A stretch of DNA of 64,000 nt from Shewanella halotolerans (GTDB taxonomy: Bacteria; Pseudomonadota; Gammaproteobacteria; Enterobacterales; Shewanellaceae): positions 3,658,001-3,722,000 of the forward strand of contig NZ_CP080417.1 in the NCBI RefSeq assembly GCF_019457535.1, given 5' to 3'. The translations under genes were made by a program, and so were the position numbers. Below, piece by piece: positions 8,747 through 17,981 of the stretch. The notes below the pieces were generated by a model. The model was given only the letters and a program-made list of their open reading frames with translations. It was not told the origin of the DNA and made no database searches. Each line of letters begins with the position of its first letter. The first letter of the stretch is position 1.

Positions 8747-10660
8747 CTATACCTGACGGTTAGCGCCGACAACCATCATTTCGCATTTAGGACAGTCGAA
8801 GACCAACTTAAGCACATCTTTACCTATCTCAATCTGCAGCGGCTCCGCCTTGATGCCGGGCACCTCTTTCGGGCAGAGGTTAAAGTTAAATCGCAGGCAG
8901 TGCTTGGTCACCATCAGCGGCGCATCTTCGGTCACGCCGTTCTTCTCATAGGTGTCTTCGATCTCGATCACCCCATGACGTGTATAGAAGTCTTTCGCCT
9001 TCTCGTTGGCCACATTACCCATGAAGCTCAGATGCTTAAAGGGATAGACGGCGTCTTGGTTGTATTTCCACGCCTGAGGACGCTCGTAGCCCTCAACGCG
9101 CGCCAGCTCCAGGGCAGCAACCGTGTCACGGCGCAGCCCATTAAGCAGAGAAGCCGGCATAAACCAGGGACTGGCGGTCTCGATATTGATCTCGCGGGCC
9201 TCGAAGTCTGTGCTACCCAGCTTACCCAGCTGCTTACGCAGATTCTTCAGCGCCTTCTCGGTATCTGTGGCTGGAGTCTTGTCGAGTTCCAGCTCGCGCG
9301 TAGCGCTCAGACCATATTGGTCCGTCATGGTCAGGGCGACCCCTTTTTCGGTATCGCTCAGGGTCATGTCCACCTTGATGATACGCTTGGAGGATTCCTT
9401 GGCCAGCACTGTCTCGAACGCCTGGTCATGGTTACGATACAGAGTGGCGCCCACCTTAAGATCGCCCGGCACGGCGATCACATACAGCTTGTTGCCGTCG
9501 GCGCGGTTAACCCTGAGTCCCTGCAACTTATCGTCAGACTGCTTGGCCTTCTCATAGTTAGGCGGGAAGTAACACAGGCCGTCACCGTTGTTGAAGCTGT
9601 GGCTCGACTCGACCTGAATAAAGTCTTTACCCAGGGCCGCCACCTTGCCCACCTCTTCGCCGATATATTTCGGCGAGCGGAAATCGCTAACTCCTTGGCT
9701 ACGCTCGTTGACGAAATAGTCGGTGCGGCCACGGTTAAAGGTCTTCTCTGTGTTAGGCGTGAAGCTGTGCTCACAGCGTCCATGACTTGAGGCAACAAAC
9801 TCTGGGCGACGGGCGATGATCTTATCCAGCTCCTGACGATAGTGAGCGGTCACGTTTTTCACATAGCTGAGATCTTTAAGGCGACCCTCGATCTTAAAGG
9901 AGCGAATACCGGCGTCGATCAGCGCCTCTAAGTTATCTGTCTGGTTGTTGTCTTTGAGCGACAGCAAGTGTTCGTTCTGTGCCAACACCTCACCCTGACG
10001 CGTCTTGAGATCCCCCGGCAGACGGCACATCTGCGAGCACTCGCCACGGTTGGCGCTGCGGTTACTGAAGGCGTGACTCAGGTTACACAGGCCGCTGTAG
10101 GCGACACACAGGGCGCCGTGGATGAAGAACTCCAGCTGCATATTGGTCTTAGCCGCCACATCACGGATCTGACTCAGGCCCAGTTCACGGGCGAGCACCA
10201 CCTGAGAGAAGCCCACCTGCTCCAAGAAGGCGACCTTCTCTGGGTTACGGTTATCCATCTGGGTACTGGCGTGCAGGGCGATAGGCGGAATATCCAGCTG
10301 AAGCACCCCCATATCCTGCACGATCAGGGCATCGGCACCGGCCTCATACACCTGCCAGATCAACTTCTGCGCCGCGTCCAGCTCATCGTCCATCAAGATG
10401 GTGTTGATGGCGACAAACACCTGGGCGTGATAGCGGTGGGCAAACTCACACAGACGCGCGATATCCTCGACGCTGTTGCCGGCAGTCGCCCGGGCACCGA
10501 AGGCTGGGCCACCGATATAGACGGCGTCGGCACCATGCTTGATGGCCTCGATACCATAGTCGGCATTCTTGGCGGGGGCCAACAGCTCGAGGCGGTTTGA
10601 GCGGGTAGTTACCGGCGCGATCGGGGCGCTATCGGGGATAAAAATCTCAGGCTTGTCCAT
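8747..10660 (-). CDS. rlhA: 23S rRNA 5-hydroxycytidine C2501 synthase
   Basis: A 637-residue peptidase-U32-family protein. The order and wording of segments match E. coli RlhA (YdcP) throughout: LELLAPAKNADYGIEAIKHG at the start, ADALIVQDMGVLQLDIPP, FIHGALCVAYSGLCNLSHAF, the cluster region RGECSQMCRLPG, SFKIEGRLKDLSYVKN, and a C-terminal KHCLRFNFNLCPKE plus FDCPKCEMMVVG. RlhA hydroxylates C2501 in the peptidyl-transferase centre and depends on iron-sulfur and prephenate-linked chemistry. The length distinguishes it from the shorter tRNA enzyme TrhP (YegQ). It is a single gene with its own promoter region (10661-10827). Confidence 0.9.
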   Translation of the reverse strand: MDKPEIFIPDSAPIAPVTTRSNRLELLAPAKNADYGIEAIKHGADAVYIGGPAFGARATAGNSVEDIARLCEFAHRYHAQVFVAINTILMDDELDAAQKLIWQVYEAGADALIVQDMGVLQLDIPPIALHASTQMDNRNPEKVAFLEQVGFSQVVLARELGLSQIRDVAAKTNMQLEFFIHGALCVAYSGLCNLSHAFSNRSANRGECSQMCRLPGDLKTRQGEVLAQNEHLLSLKDNNQTDNLEALIDAGIRSFKIEGRLKDLSYVKNVTAHYRQELDKIIARRPEFVASSHGRCEHSFTPNTEKTFNRGRTDYFVNERSQGVSDFRSPKYIGEEVGKVAALGKDFIQVESSHSFNNGDGLCYFPPNYEKAKQSDDKLQGLRVNRADGNKLYVIAVPGDLKVGATLYRNHDQAFETVLAKESSKRIIKVDMTLSDTEKGVALTMTDQYGLSATRELELDKTPATDTEKALKNLRKQLGKLGSTDFEAREINIETASPWFMPASLLNGLRRDTVAALELARVEGYERPQAWKYNQDAVYPFKHLSFMGNVANEKAKDFYTRHGVIEIEDTYEKNGVTEDAPLMVTKHCLRFNFNLCPKEVPGIKAEPLQIEIGKDVLKLVFDCPKCEMMVVGANRQV

Positions 10661-10827
10661 GAGGAGTCTCGAATCAGATCACAGATAGATAAAAATTAGG
10701 GGCGCGATTATACCAGACCTGGCTCACAAAACACCTCTAAGGTGCGCATTTTTTCACCAAGTTAGCCATTCATCAGGCTCACAATCCACTCGAGCATCGG
10801 CTTTTGCTAGTGCCGGTCGCCTTATAT

Positions 10828-11145
10828 TCAGTAATGCACCGCCAGCCAGAGGGTCTCCTCATGCTCACTGGTCCAGCTGACCCTGTGGCGGCAATGGGCA
10901 GGAATATTAAGATGATCGCCCACCTTAAGGTGCACCACCTCGGCACCCTCGAACACTAAGGTCGCCTCTCCCTTAAGCACCATGACCCACTCGTTTCTAT
11001 CCTGATCGTACCATTGTCCTTCTGGCGTACGATGGGCCTTAGAGACGATACGCTCGATCAACACGCCGCCGGTATCCACCAGGGGCTCGAACACCTCCAG
11101 GGTGAGATCCTCCGGCAGGGACGCAAAGATATTGTGCTTTTCCAT
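10828..11145 (-). CDS. Cupin-domain protein
   Basis: A small single-domain cupin, 105 residues from the ATG at 11145, which has an AGGGAG ribosome-binding site. An in-frame GTG at 11166 would overlap the upstream stop by four bases and is a possible alternative. Motifs are NEWVMVLKGEATLVFEG (cupin motif 1), LKVGDHLNIPAHCRHRVSW (motif 2) and a conserved Trp in TLWLAVHY. The metal ligands are only partly conserved, and no substrate can be named. It forms a pair with the SRPBCC gene upstream. Confidence 0.72.
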   Translation of the reverse strand: MEKHNIFASLPEDLTLEVFEPLVDTGGVLIERIVSKAHRTPEGQWYDQDRNEWVMVLKGEATLVFEGAEVVHLKVGDHLNIPAHCRHRVSWTSEHEETLWLAVHY

Positions 11146-11162
11146 GACCATCTCCCTCAGGT

Positions 11163-11699
11163 TCACATGCTCTCGAGTAGGGTCTTGAGGTTACTCAGCC
11201 CCTGGCTGAGATCCCGCTCCACCATGGCATCTACCTGCATCAGCGGCAGCAATATATTCATGGGATAGGCCATGTGGCCACTAAAGCCCCAATGCACCTC
11301 GGTCTGATTCGGCCCCAGGGCATCTGTGGTGATATAGGCGGGCGAGACCGCCTCGAAGGGCATCTTAAACCTCAGCTCATACTCGATACGCTTGCCGGGG
11401 AAGATAGCCATAATCTCCTGCTCTCCCGCGCCGACATCTGGGTTATCGCTCCGCCAGCTTGAGACAAAGCCGACTGTGCCATCCTCGCCGCGATAACTCT
11501 TCTCCATGGCCGCGTCCATCTTGGCCCAGACGCTGAATTGATCCTGGTTTTTGAGCTTTCTCAAGAAGTCGAACACCTGGTCCGCCGGTCTGTCGATAAC
11601 GATTTGGGTATCCACACGGTAATCTTCTTCGATAAACAGGGCGGCAATAAAGGGGGATGAGAGTAGCAGGAGTACGAGTATCAGGAGTTTCTTTAGCAT
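11163..11699 (-). CDS. SRPBCC-fold (polyketide cyclase-like) membrane-anchored protein
   Basis: A 178-residue protein with an N-terminal hydrophobic anchor (LKKLLILVLLLLSSPFIAALF) followed by an SRPBCC/START-like domain beginning at VDTQIVIDRPADQVFDFLRK. These folds bind hydrophobic ligands. The anchor suggests the domain faces the periplasm. It is followed immediately by the cupin gene in the same direction, and the pair may share a function in ligand sensing or binding. No catalytic residues are evident. Confidence 0.72.
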   Translation of the reverse strand: MLKKLLILVLLLLSSPFIAALFIEEDYRVDTQIVIDRPADQVFDFLRKLKNQDQFSVWAKMDAAMEKSYRGEDGTVGFVSSWRSDNPDVGAGEQEIMAIFPGKRIEYELRFKMPFEAVSPAYITTDALGPNQTEVHWGFSGHMAYPMNILLPLMQVDAMVERDLSQGLSNLKTLLESM

Positions 11700-11840
11700 G
11701 GCGAGTTCCTTAGCAGGCGGGCGATGCCCCTTGTGGCTGGCACAAAATGGTCTGGCCTAGTTGTATCTGTCATAACATAGTCAAAAATCAGGGTGTTGGA
11801 AAGCTGCACTAGCAGCTAACATCGGCTCCTAATGCCAGAT

Positions 11841-11878
11841 CCTAGTACCAGCTCTTAGTACCAGCTCCTAGTACCAGC
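11841..11878. repeat. Three 13-bp tandem repeats
   Basis: Three near-identical copies of a unit reading TAGTACCAGCTC start at 11843, 11856 and 11869. A degenerate further copy is visible just upstream (around 11828). They lie between nagB's terminator and the SRPBCC gene, in an otherwise empty stretch. Confidence 0.6.
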
Positions 11879-11927
11879 AAAGAGCCGATTAATAACAAGG
11901 CCTTGCCATGGCAACGCCACAAAACAG

Positions 11928-11958
11928 AAAGGGCGCCTCCAGTGAGAGACGCCCTTTG
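11928..11958 (-). terminator. nagB terminator
   Basis: An AAAGGGCG / CGCCCTTT stem extended by a few pairs lies 20 bases past the nagB stop, read on the minus strand. The T run is short. Confidence 0.7.
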
Positions 11959-11975
11959 TTTACCAATAGCTGTTA

Positions 11976-12782
11976 CTACTCGCCAGCCTTGAGCGCCGCC
12001 AGTCTGGCCTGCAGCAGCTGGTTCTCCGCCTCGATATGACGATAGAACTCCTTGTCGGCCAGCTTAGATGCGGCCGCCTCATCGATCACCAGCACGGCGT
12101 CGCGATGCAGCTGCAATGCCGATGCCGGGCAGGCAGCGCTCAAGGCGCCCTCTACCGCGGCGCGAATGGCGTCGGACTTGCTCTCACCTGTGGCCAGCAA
12201 CAGCACCTTCTTGGCATCTAAAATGGTGCCTATCCCCATGGTGATCGACAGGTGGGGTTGATATTCCCCCTCGGCGAAGAAGCGTGCATTGTCCTCGATA
12301 GTCGCCTGGGTCAACGTCTTGACCCGGGTACGCGACATCAAGCCAGATGAGGGCTCATTGAAGCCGATATGCCCGTTGCGGCCTATACCGAGCAGCTGAA
12401 TATCTATGCCGCCGGCGGCCTGGATCTGCGCCTCATAGGCCTCGCAGGCGGCGATGGGATCTTCGGCATCCCCCGGCGGCACATGGGTGTTGGCCTTATT
12501 GATGTCGATAGCATCAAACAGTTGGCTATCCATAAAGTAGCGATAGCTCTGGGGATGACTCCCCTCCAGCCCCAGATATTCGTCCAGGTTAAAGCTGGTC
12601 ACGCCCTTGAAGGAGACGGCGCCCGCCTGATTGGCGGCCACCAGGCGCTGATAGAGAGACACAGGGGTCGAGCCAGTCGCCAGCCCCAGCACAGAGTCCG
12701 ACTTACGCTTAAGCTGATTGATGATGAGATTGGCACCATATTCCGCCACCTCGGCGCTATCTTTTAGAATAACAATTTGCAT
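11976..12782 (-). CDS. nagB: Glucosamine-6-phosphate deaminase
   Basis: A 268-residue protein of the canonical hexameric NagB family. It converts glucosamine-6-phosphate to fructose-6-phosphate and ammonia, the last committed step of chitin/GlcNAc breakdown. Visible are LGLATGSTPVSLYQRL (phosphate loop), FNLDEYLGLEGSHPQSY (catalytic Asp region) and GIGRNGHIGFNEPSS (catalytic His/Glu loop). The C-terminus is slightly shortened or altered relative to E. coli. It is alone here: nagA, nagK and transporter genes are not in the window. An 18-bp LacI-type palindrome at 12884-12901 lies 102 bases upstream and probably controls it. Confidence 0.94.
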   Translation of the reverse strand: MQIVILKDSAEVAEYGANLIINQLKRKSDSVLGLATGSTPVSLYQRLVAANQAGAVSFKGVTSFNLDEYLGLEGSHPQSYRYFMDSQLFDAIDINKANTHVPPGDAEDPIAACEAYEAQIQAAGGIDIQLLGIGRNGHIGFNEPSSGLMSRTRVKTLTQATIEDNARFFAEGEYQPHLSITMGIGTILDAKKVLLLATGESKSDAIRAAVEGALSAACPASALQLHRDAVLVIDEAAASKLADKEFYRHIEAENQLLQARLAALKAGE

Positions 12783-12883
12783 GATTTGATTCGTCTCGGC
12801 CCTGGTAGTTAACGCCCTCTCACGGCAGCTGACAGCAGCAGCTCAACGCGCCGATGAGAGAAATTAACATTACTATAACCACA

Positions 12884-12901
12884 AATGACAGCGTTGTCAT
12901 T
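12884..12901. promoter_or_regulatory. NagR-like operator upstream of nagB
   Basis: A perfect palindrome AATGACAGCGTTGTCATT, apart from its central G/T pair, with the central CG typical of LacI-family operators. It resembles the NagR operator described for the N-acetylglucosamine regulon of Shewanella. It lies between divergent nagB and rluE, 102 bases upstream of nagB. The link to NagR is by recall of the motif and by the nature of the target gene. Confidence 0.75.
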
Positions 12902-12971
12902 ATTAATCTGACCATAAAAACGCCGCGCCATTCGTGGTAAACTGCCCCGGCCCATTACCACAGAGAAGCCC

Positions 12972-13649
12972 ATGTCAGCGCGTATGCCAACAAAAGTCAC
13001 GCCTATAAAAGTTACCCCAGATTCAATTGAACAGACTCAAGGCGAAGCCCAAGAACAGATGCAATCTACTGGGCAAACAAGCACGCCTGCCCAACACTTC
13101 ATGATCTTTAAGCCTTACGGCTATCTGAGCCAGTTTGTCGGCGAGCGCCGTAAACGTAAGCCTTTACTTGGTGAGCTGGCCAACTTCCCAACGGATATCA
13201 TGGCGATCGGCAGGCTGGATCATGACTCTGAGGGATTGCTGCTACTGACCACTGATGGCAAGACCAGCCATGCGGTGCGCAGCAAGTCGATCGAGAAAGA
13301 ATATTATCTGCAGCTCGATGGCGAGATCACGGAGCAGGCGATATTGAGGCTCTGCGAGGGGGTTGAGATAGGCATCAAGGGCGAGAAGTATCGCACCCTA
13401 CCCTGCCGCGCGCGCCGCCTCGACCAGGCGCCAGACCTACCGCCGCGGGGACGCAAGATCAGAGACGCCCGCCACGGGCCTACCAGCTGGCTGGCGATCA
13501 CCATTACCGAGGGCAAGAATCGTCAGTTGCGTAAGATGACCGCCGCCGTCGGCTTTGCCACCCTGAGGCTGGTGCGGGTACGCATAGGCGATATCCACCT
13601 GGGTGCGTTGCAGCCAGGCGAAGTTAAACCGCTCGCGACACTAGGCTAG
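12972..13649 (+). CDS. rluE: 23S rRNA pseudouridine synthase, RsuA/RluE family
   Basis: A 225-residue enzyme. Residues 1-40 are a polar, low-complexity extension; the catalytic domain starts at HFMIFKPYGYLSQFVGERRK. The catalytic Asp sits in IGRLDHDSEGLLLLTTDG, and GKNRQLRKMTAAVGF is the other conserved loop. There is no N-terminal S4 domain, which distinguishes RluE-type enzymes from RsuA and RluB. RluE makes pseudouridine 2457 in 23S rRNA. It is divergent from nagB and has its own promoter region. Confidence 0.82.
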   Translation: MSARMPTKVTPIKVTPDSIEQTQGEAQEQMQSTGQTSTPAQHFMIFKPYGYLSQFVGERRKRKPLLGELANFPTDIMAIGRLDHDSEGLLLLTTDGKTSHAVRSKSIEKEYYLQLDGEITEQAILRLCEGVEIGIKGEKYRTLPCRARRLDQAPDLPPRGRKIRDARHGPTSWLAITITEGKNRQLRKMTAAVGFATLRLVRVRIGDIHLGALQPGEVKPLATLG

Positions 13650-13688
13650 GCGCTAGCCCAAGAGCAAATCTAAATACTAACCCTAGGG

Positions 13689-16169
13689 CTAACCTAAGAA
13701 CTCGGCCAGCTCCTCGACCACTCTTGGCTTGCTGTAGAGATAGCCCTGGGCCTGATCGCACCCCGCCGCCTCGAGGAAGGCCGCCTGCTCCGGCGTCTCC
13801 ACCCCTTCAGCTATGATGCAGAGGTTCAGCGCATGGCCAAGGGCGATCACCGCCTTGGCGATTGCCGTGTTGTTGCCGTCTCTGGGAATATCACGGATGA
13901 AGGACTGATCTATCTTCAGCTTATGTATCGGCAGGCGCTTCAGGTAGTTCAGCGACGAATAGCCGGTCCCGAAATCATCCACCGACAGCTCGACCCCGAG
14001 CTCGCCCAATTGTTTAAGCACCTCGATCACCGCCAGGGGATCGGACATCATGCAGCTCTCGGTGACCTCGAGCTCAAGGTATTCGGGCGGCAGCCCAGCC
14101 TCATCGAGCACACTTTTAACCTGGGCGCAAAACTGTTTCTGCTGCAGCTGAGGCCCGGCAACATTCACCGAGATGCGACCAAAACGCTTGCCCTCGGCTA
14201 GCCATTGGGCGCCCTGGGTGGCCGCCTGCTTCAGTACCCAGAGGCCTATCTCGTTGATCAGACCGATATTCTCCGCCACCGGAATGAAGATGGCCGGCGA
14301 GATAGTGCCAAGCTGTGGGTCTTCCCAGCGCAGCAGCGCCTCGAAGCCGACACACTGACCCGTGCTCAGCGCCAACTTGGGCTGGTACACCAGGTAGAAG
14401 GCATCCTTGTTGATGGCATCGTGCAGCGCACTCTGTAGCTTGAGATGCTCCACCGAGGCCAGGGTTAAAGATTGGGTATAGAAGGCGTAGTTGTTGCGGC
14501 CATTGGCCTTAGCCCTGTGCATGGCGGTATCGGCGTTACGCAGCAGGGTGTCGCCGCTCTCGCCATCACCCGGGTAGATGGCCACCCCCATGCTGGCGGT
14601 GAGGCGCACGCTGCCCTCGTCATCCAGCAAGAAGGGCGCGTCGAAGGCTTCGCGCAGCCGGCTCACCATGAGGGAGACGCTGTCGTCACTCTCCACATGG
14701 GGCAGGACGGCGATAAACTCATCACTACCCAGCCTAGCCAGAGTCGCCTCTTCCCCCAGCTTCTGTCCCAGGCGTCTGGCGACCTCCACCAAGATGGCAT
14801 CGCCGGTCACATGGCCGTAGCTGTCATTGATATGTTTAAACAGATCCACGTCGATGAAGATCAGCGCCAGCTCAGTCTCTTCACGGGCGGCGTGTCTCAG
14901 CTCCTGCTCCAGGTTGGCCGACAGCATCATACGGTTAGGCAACTTGGTCAGCGGGTCGTGGTACACCAACCGCGCCAGCTCCTTCTCGCTCTGCTTCTGG
15001 GCCGAGATATCGGCAAACACGGCGACGAAATAGCGCACCTGATGATCGTCGCCATACATGGAGCTGATGGTAAGCTGCTCTGGATAGATGGCGCCGCTCT
15101 TACGGCGGTTCCAGATCTCGCCGTGCCACTTGCCGTTGGTCAGCAACGAGCGCCAAAGACGCTCGAAGAAGGCCTTGTCGTGACGACCAGAATTTAAGAT
15201 GCGCGGGTTTTCCCCCAGCACCTCGTCGCGGCTATAGCCGGTGATCTCGGTAAAGGCGCCATGAACCTCGACGATATTGCCGTTGGCGTCTGTGATCACC
15301 ACCCCTTCCACCGAGTTCTCGAAGATGTTAGCCGCCAGTTCCAGCTGTTCCTGGGCCGCCTTATGGGAAGTTATGTTACGGGAGATGCCGATCACCCCTT
15401 CGAGAGTGCCGTCAGGTGAGACGACGGGGACCTTAGTGGTCTCCAACCAAGAGTTGGACTGGTCGATATCTTTAGCCTCGCACTCTGCGGCCGTCACCTG
15501 CACGCCGCGCACGATTGACTCATAGTCCCCCTGAACAAACTCTTCGGCCAGCTCTGGGGAGAAGATCTCATCGTCGGTGCGATTGAGCAGCTGCTCTTTG
15601 CTGCGTCCCCAGGCGATCTCGACGCTCTGGTTGATCAGCACATAGCGACCCGCTACATCCTTCATCCACACATGCTCAGGCAGGCTGTCGATAAAGAGTT
15701 GCAGATCCACATTCGGCGCCGCTTGCGGCGCTATCTCCAGTAACTGCTGACGATGGGTCTGATAGAGATTTACCAAGGTATATTGCATCGCCTGACAGGT
15801 CAGCTTGACTTGGGTATTTAGCCGCTTGTCGTGGTTAGGCTGTTCGTTTGGCACCAGACACAGGGCGCCATAGAGGGCCTGGGAAGGCCAGAAGAGCGGA
15901 TGCAGTATGATACCGCCAACATCCACAGGTGCACGGGGATGATGAGGATGTTCGATATAGTCGCGAAACAGGCTGAGTCCCTGGGCGCATAGCTGGGCGA
16001 TACTCTGGCGATGGACCTGATTGTCATCGCACAGGCTTAGCTGAGGCGTCAGACCATCAGTGGCCGTGAGGGCCAAGAGGAAAAGACTGCCGTCAAATGC
16101 CAGGGCTAAGCTCTCTAACGCTTCCTGCCAATCTTGTAACGCTTCATCTGGAATCTTGATATCTATCAC
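13689..16169 (-). CDS. PAS-GGDEF-EAL signalling protein (probable c-di-GMP phosphodiesterase)
   Basis: A protein of about 826 residues. The start is taken as the GTG at 16169, which has GGAG upstream; another GTG at 16202 is possible. After an N-terminal GAF-like region of about 160 residues come two PAS/PAC units (around residues 160-270 and 280-395), a GGDEF domain and a C-terminal EAL domain. The GGDEF signature reads GSDEF (RLGSDEFIAVLP), so cyclase activity is doubtful and it may bind GTP as a regulator. The EAL domain keeps FEALLRW, a LEVTES segment and DDFGTGYSS, as expected for active phosphodiesterases. No membrane segment is visible, so it is cytosolic. Confidence 0.87.
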   Translation of the reverse strand: MIDIKIPDEALQDWQEALESLALAFDGSLFLLALTATDGLTPQLSLCDDNQVHRQSIAQLCAQGLSLFRDYIEHPHHPRAPVDVGGIILHPLFWPSQALYGALCLVPNEQPNHDKRLNTQVKLTCQAMQYTLVNLYQTHRQQLLEIAPQAAPNVDLQLFIDSLPEHVWMKDVAGRYVLINQSVEIAWGRSKEQLLNRTDDEIFSPELAEEFVQGDYESIVRGVQVTAAECEAKDIDQSNSWLETTKVPVVSPDGTLEGVIGISRNITSHKAAQEQLELAANIFENSVEGVVITDANGNIVEVHGAFTEITGYSRDEVLGENPRILNSGRHDKAFFERLWRSLLTNGKWHGEIWNRRKSGAIYPEQLTISSMYGDDHQVRYFVAVFADISAQKQSEKELARLVYHDPLTKLPNRMMLSANLEQELRHAAREETELALIFIDVDLFKHINDSYGHVTGDAILVEVARRLGQKLGEEATLARLGSDEFIAVLPHVESDDSVSLMVSRLREAFDAPFLLDDEGSVRLTASMGVAIYPGDGESGDTLLRNADTAMHRAKANGRNNYAFYTQSLTLASVEHLKLQSALHDAINKDAFYLVYQPKLALSTGQCVGFEALLRWEDPQLGTISPAIFIPVAENIGLINEIGLWVLKQAATQGAQWLAEGKRFGRISVNVAGPQLQQKQFCAQVKSVLDEAGLPPEYLELEVTESCMMSDPLAVIEVLKQLGELGVELSVDDFGTGYSSLNYLKRLPIHKLKIDQSFIRDIPRDGNNTAIAKAVIALGHALNLCIIAEGVETPEQAAFLEAAGCDQAQGYLYSKPRVVEELAEFLG

Positions 16170-16421
16170 TATCCTACTCCGAGAGCGACGACCGAGTGTC
16201 ACTATCCCTGAATCCTTTACGCTAGCTTATCGCCAATTAGTCGCAATGGACACCTGCAAATGCGATAAATTAACCTTAATTTAACAAAAGTGTGTTAGTC
16301 CCGACAAAAAATGGCGCAGGCAGCGGCCCAACCCATCTTATACTAGAAATCAATTAATTTATCAGTGGTTTAATCTAAAACTCCATCTCAGACGGTCATT
16401 TTAACTGCAAATGCCGCAGAT

Positions 16422-16450
16422 AAAAAAACCAGCCTTGAGGCTGGTTTTTT
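16422..16450. terminator. lysS terminator (symmetrical)
   Basis: A perfect AAACCAGCC / GGCTGGTTT stem with a four-base loop and A/T runs on both sides. It lies 17 bases past the lysS stop on the minus strand. Confidence 0.9.
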
Positions 16451-16466
16451 CTTAAGCGTTGCCTGC

Positions 16467-17969
16467 TTATCCCTGAGGACGCATCGCCGGGAAGAGGATC
16501 ACGTCACGAATGGTGTGAGTGTTGGTAAACAACATCACCAGACGGTCGATACCAATACCCTGACCGGCAGTCGGTGGCAGACCATGCTCCAGCGCCGTGA
16601 TGTAGTCGGCGTCATAGAACATGGCTTCATCGTCGCCCGCATCTTTAGCATCTACCTGCGCCTTGAAGCGCTTGTCTTGATCTTCCGCATCGTTCAGCTC
16701 GCTGAAGCCGTTGGCCACTTCGCGACCACCGATGAAGAACTCGAAACGGTCGGTGATGAAGTGGTTTTCATCGTTACGACGGGCCAGCGGCGAGATATCG
16801 GCCGGGTAGCCAGTGATGAAGGTAGGCTGCATCAGCTTAGGCTCGGCGGTTTCACCGAAGATCTCTTCCAGCAGCTGACCACAGGTCCAGAACTTCTCGA
16901 TAGTCATGCCCAGGCTCTTGGCTAGGTTACGCATAAACTCGACGTCTTTAACCTCTTCATAGGTCATAGACTGAATCGTCTCGTTGTCTGGGTTGTACTT
17001 CTTGATCGCATCCAGCATGCTCAGACGCTCATATGGACCGCCGAAGTCGATAGTGTGATCGCCGTATGGCAGCTTGGTATCACCCAGCAGATCTTTGGCG
17101 ATTGACGAGAGCATCTCTTCGGTCAGATCCATCAGATCTTTGTAGTCGGCATAGGCCATATAGAATTCCATCATGGTGAATTCTGGGTTATGGCGTGGCG
17201 ACAGGCCTTCGTTACGGAAGTTACGGTTGATCTCGAACACGCGCTCGAAACCACCTACCACCAGACGCTTGAGGTATAGCTCAGGCGCGATACGCAGGTA
17301 CATCTCGATATCCAGCGCATTGTGGTGAGTAATGAAAGGACGCGCAGAGGCACCACCCGGGATGCTGTGCATCATAGGGGTTTCCACTTCCATGAACTCT
17401 TTGCTTACCATGAAGTTACGGATAGCGGTTACCACTTTAGAGCGCATGATGAAGGCCGCACGTGACTCTTCGTTCACGATGAGATCTACATAACGCTGAC
17501 GGTAGCGGGTCTCCTGGTCGGTCAGGCCGTGGAACTTCTCGGGCAGGGGACGCAGCGCCTTGGTCAGCAGCTGGTACTCTTCCATGTTGACATAGAGGTC
17601 GCCCTTGCCAGACAGGTGCAGCTGGCCGGTAACACCGATAATGTCACCGATATCCAGACCTTGATACTTGGCCTTAAGATCTTTCTGAACGTCTTTACCG
17701 GCATAGGCCTGGATACGACCGCTCACATCCTGGATCACCAGAAAGGGACCACGCTTAGCCATGATACGACCGGCGATAGAACGCTGGACATTCATCTCTT
17801 CCAGCTCTTCCTTGCTGTATTGACCATACTCGGCCTGGATGTCGGCAGCCTTATGTTTTCGATCGAAGTTGTTCGGGTGACCGTTAGCAGGGCAAGAAGC
17901 GCGAACGTGATCTAACTTGGCACGGCGCTCTGCAATTAACTTGTTTTCGTCTTGAGTTTGTTCAGTCAT
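16467..17969 (-). CDS. lysS: Lysyl-tRNA synthetase (class II)
   Basis: A 500-residue class II aminoacyl-tRNA synthetase. The N-terminal OB-fold anticodon-binding domain spans about residues 55-165 (VQRSIAGRIMAKRGPFLVIQ), and the catalytic domain carries motif 2 in FRNEGLSPRHNPEFTMMEFY and motif 3 in GIGIDRLVMLF. It charges tRNA-Lys in the cytosol. The gene begins 12 bases after prfB's stop, the conserved prfB-lysS operon of gammaproteobacteria. Length and motifs are normal. Confidence 0.97.
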   Translation of the reverse strand: MTEQTQDENKLIAERRAKLDHVRASCPANGHPNNFDRKHKAADIQAEYGQYSKEELEEMNVQRSIAGRIMAKRGPFLVIQDVSGRIQAYAGKDVQKDLKAKYQGLDIGDIIGVTGQLHLSGKGDLYVNMEEYQLLTKALRPLPEKFHGLTDQETRYRQRYVDLIVNEESRAAFIMRSKVVTAIRNFMVSKEFMEVETPMMHSIPGGASARPFITHHNALDIEMYLRIAPELYLKRLVVGGFERVFEINRNFRNEGLSPRHNPEFTMMEFYMAYADYKDLMDLTEEMLSSIAKDLLGDTKLPYGDHTIDFGGPYERLSMLDAIKKYNPDNETIQSMTYEEVKDVEFMRNLAKSLGMTIEKFWTCGQLLEEIFGETAEPKLMQPTFITGYPADISPLARRNDENHFITDRFEFFIGGREVANGFSELNDAEDQDKRFKAQVDAKDAGDDEAMFYDADYITALEHGLPPTAGQGIGIDRLVMLFTNTHTIRDVILFPAMRPQG

Positions 17970-17981
17970 CTTCTTCTCTCG

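Noticed and set aside
8735..9790. A 351-residue frame antisense to rlhA, and similar long frames opposite fdhA and the chemoreceptor
   Set aside because: They run opposite to clear protein families in GC-rich DNA; their products have no domain pattern.
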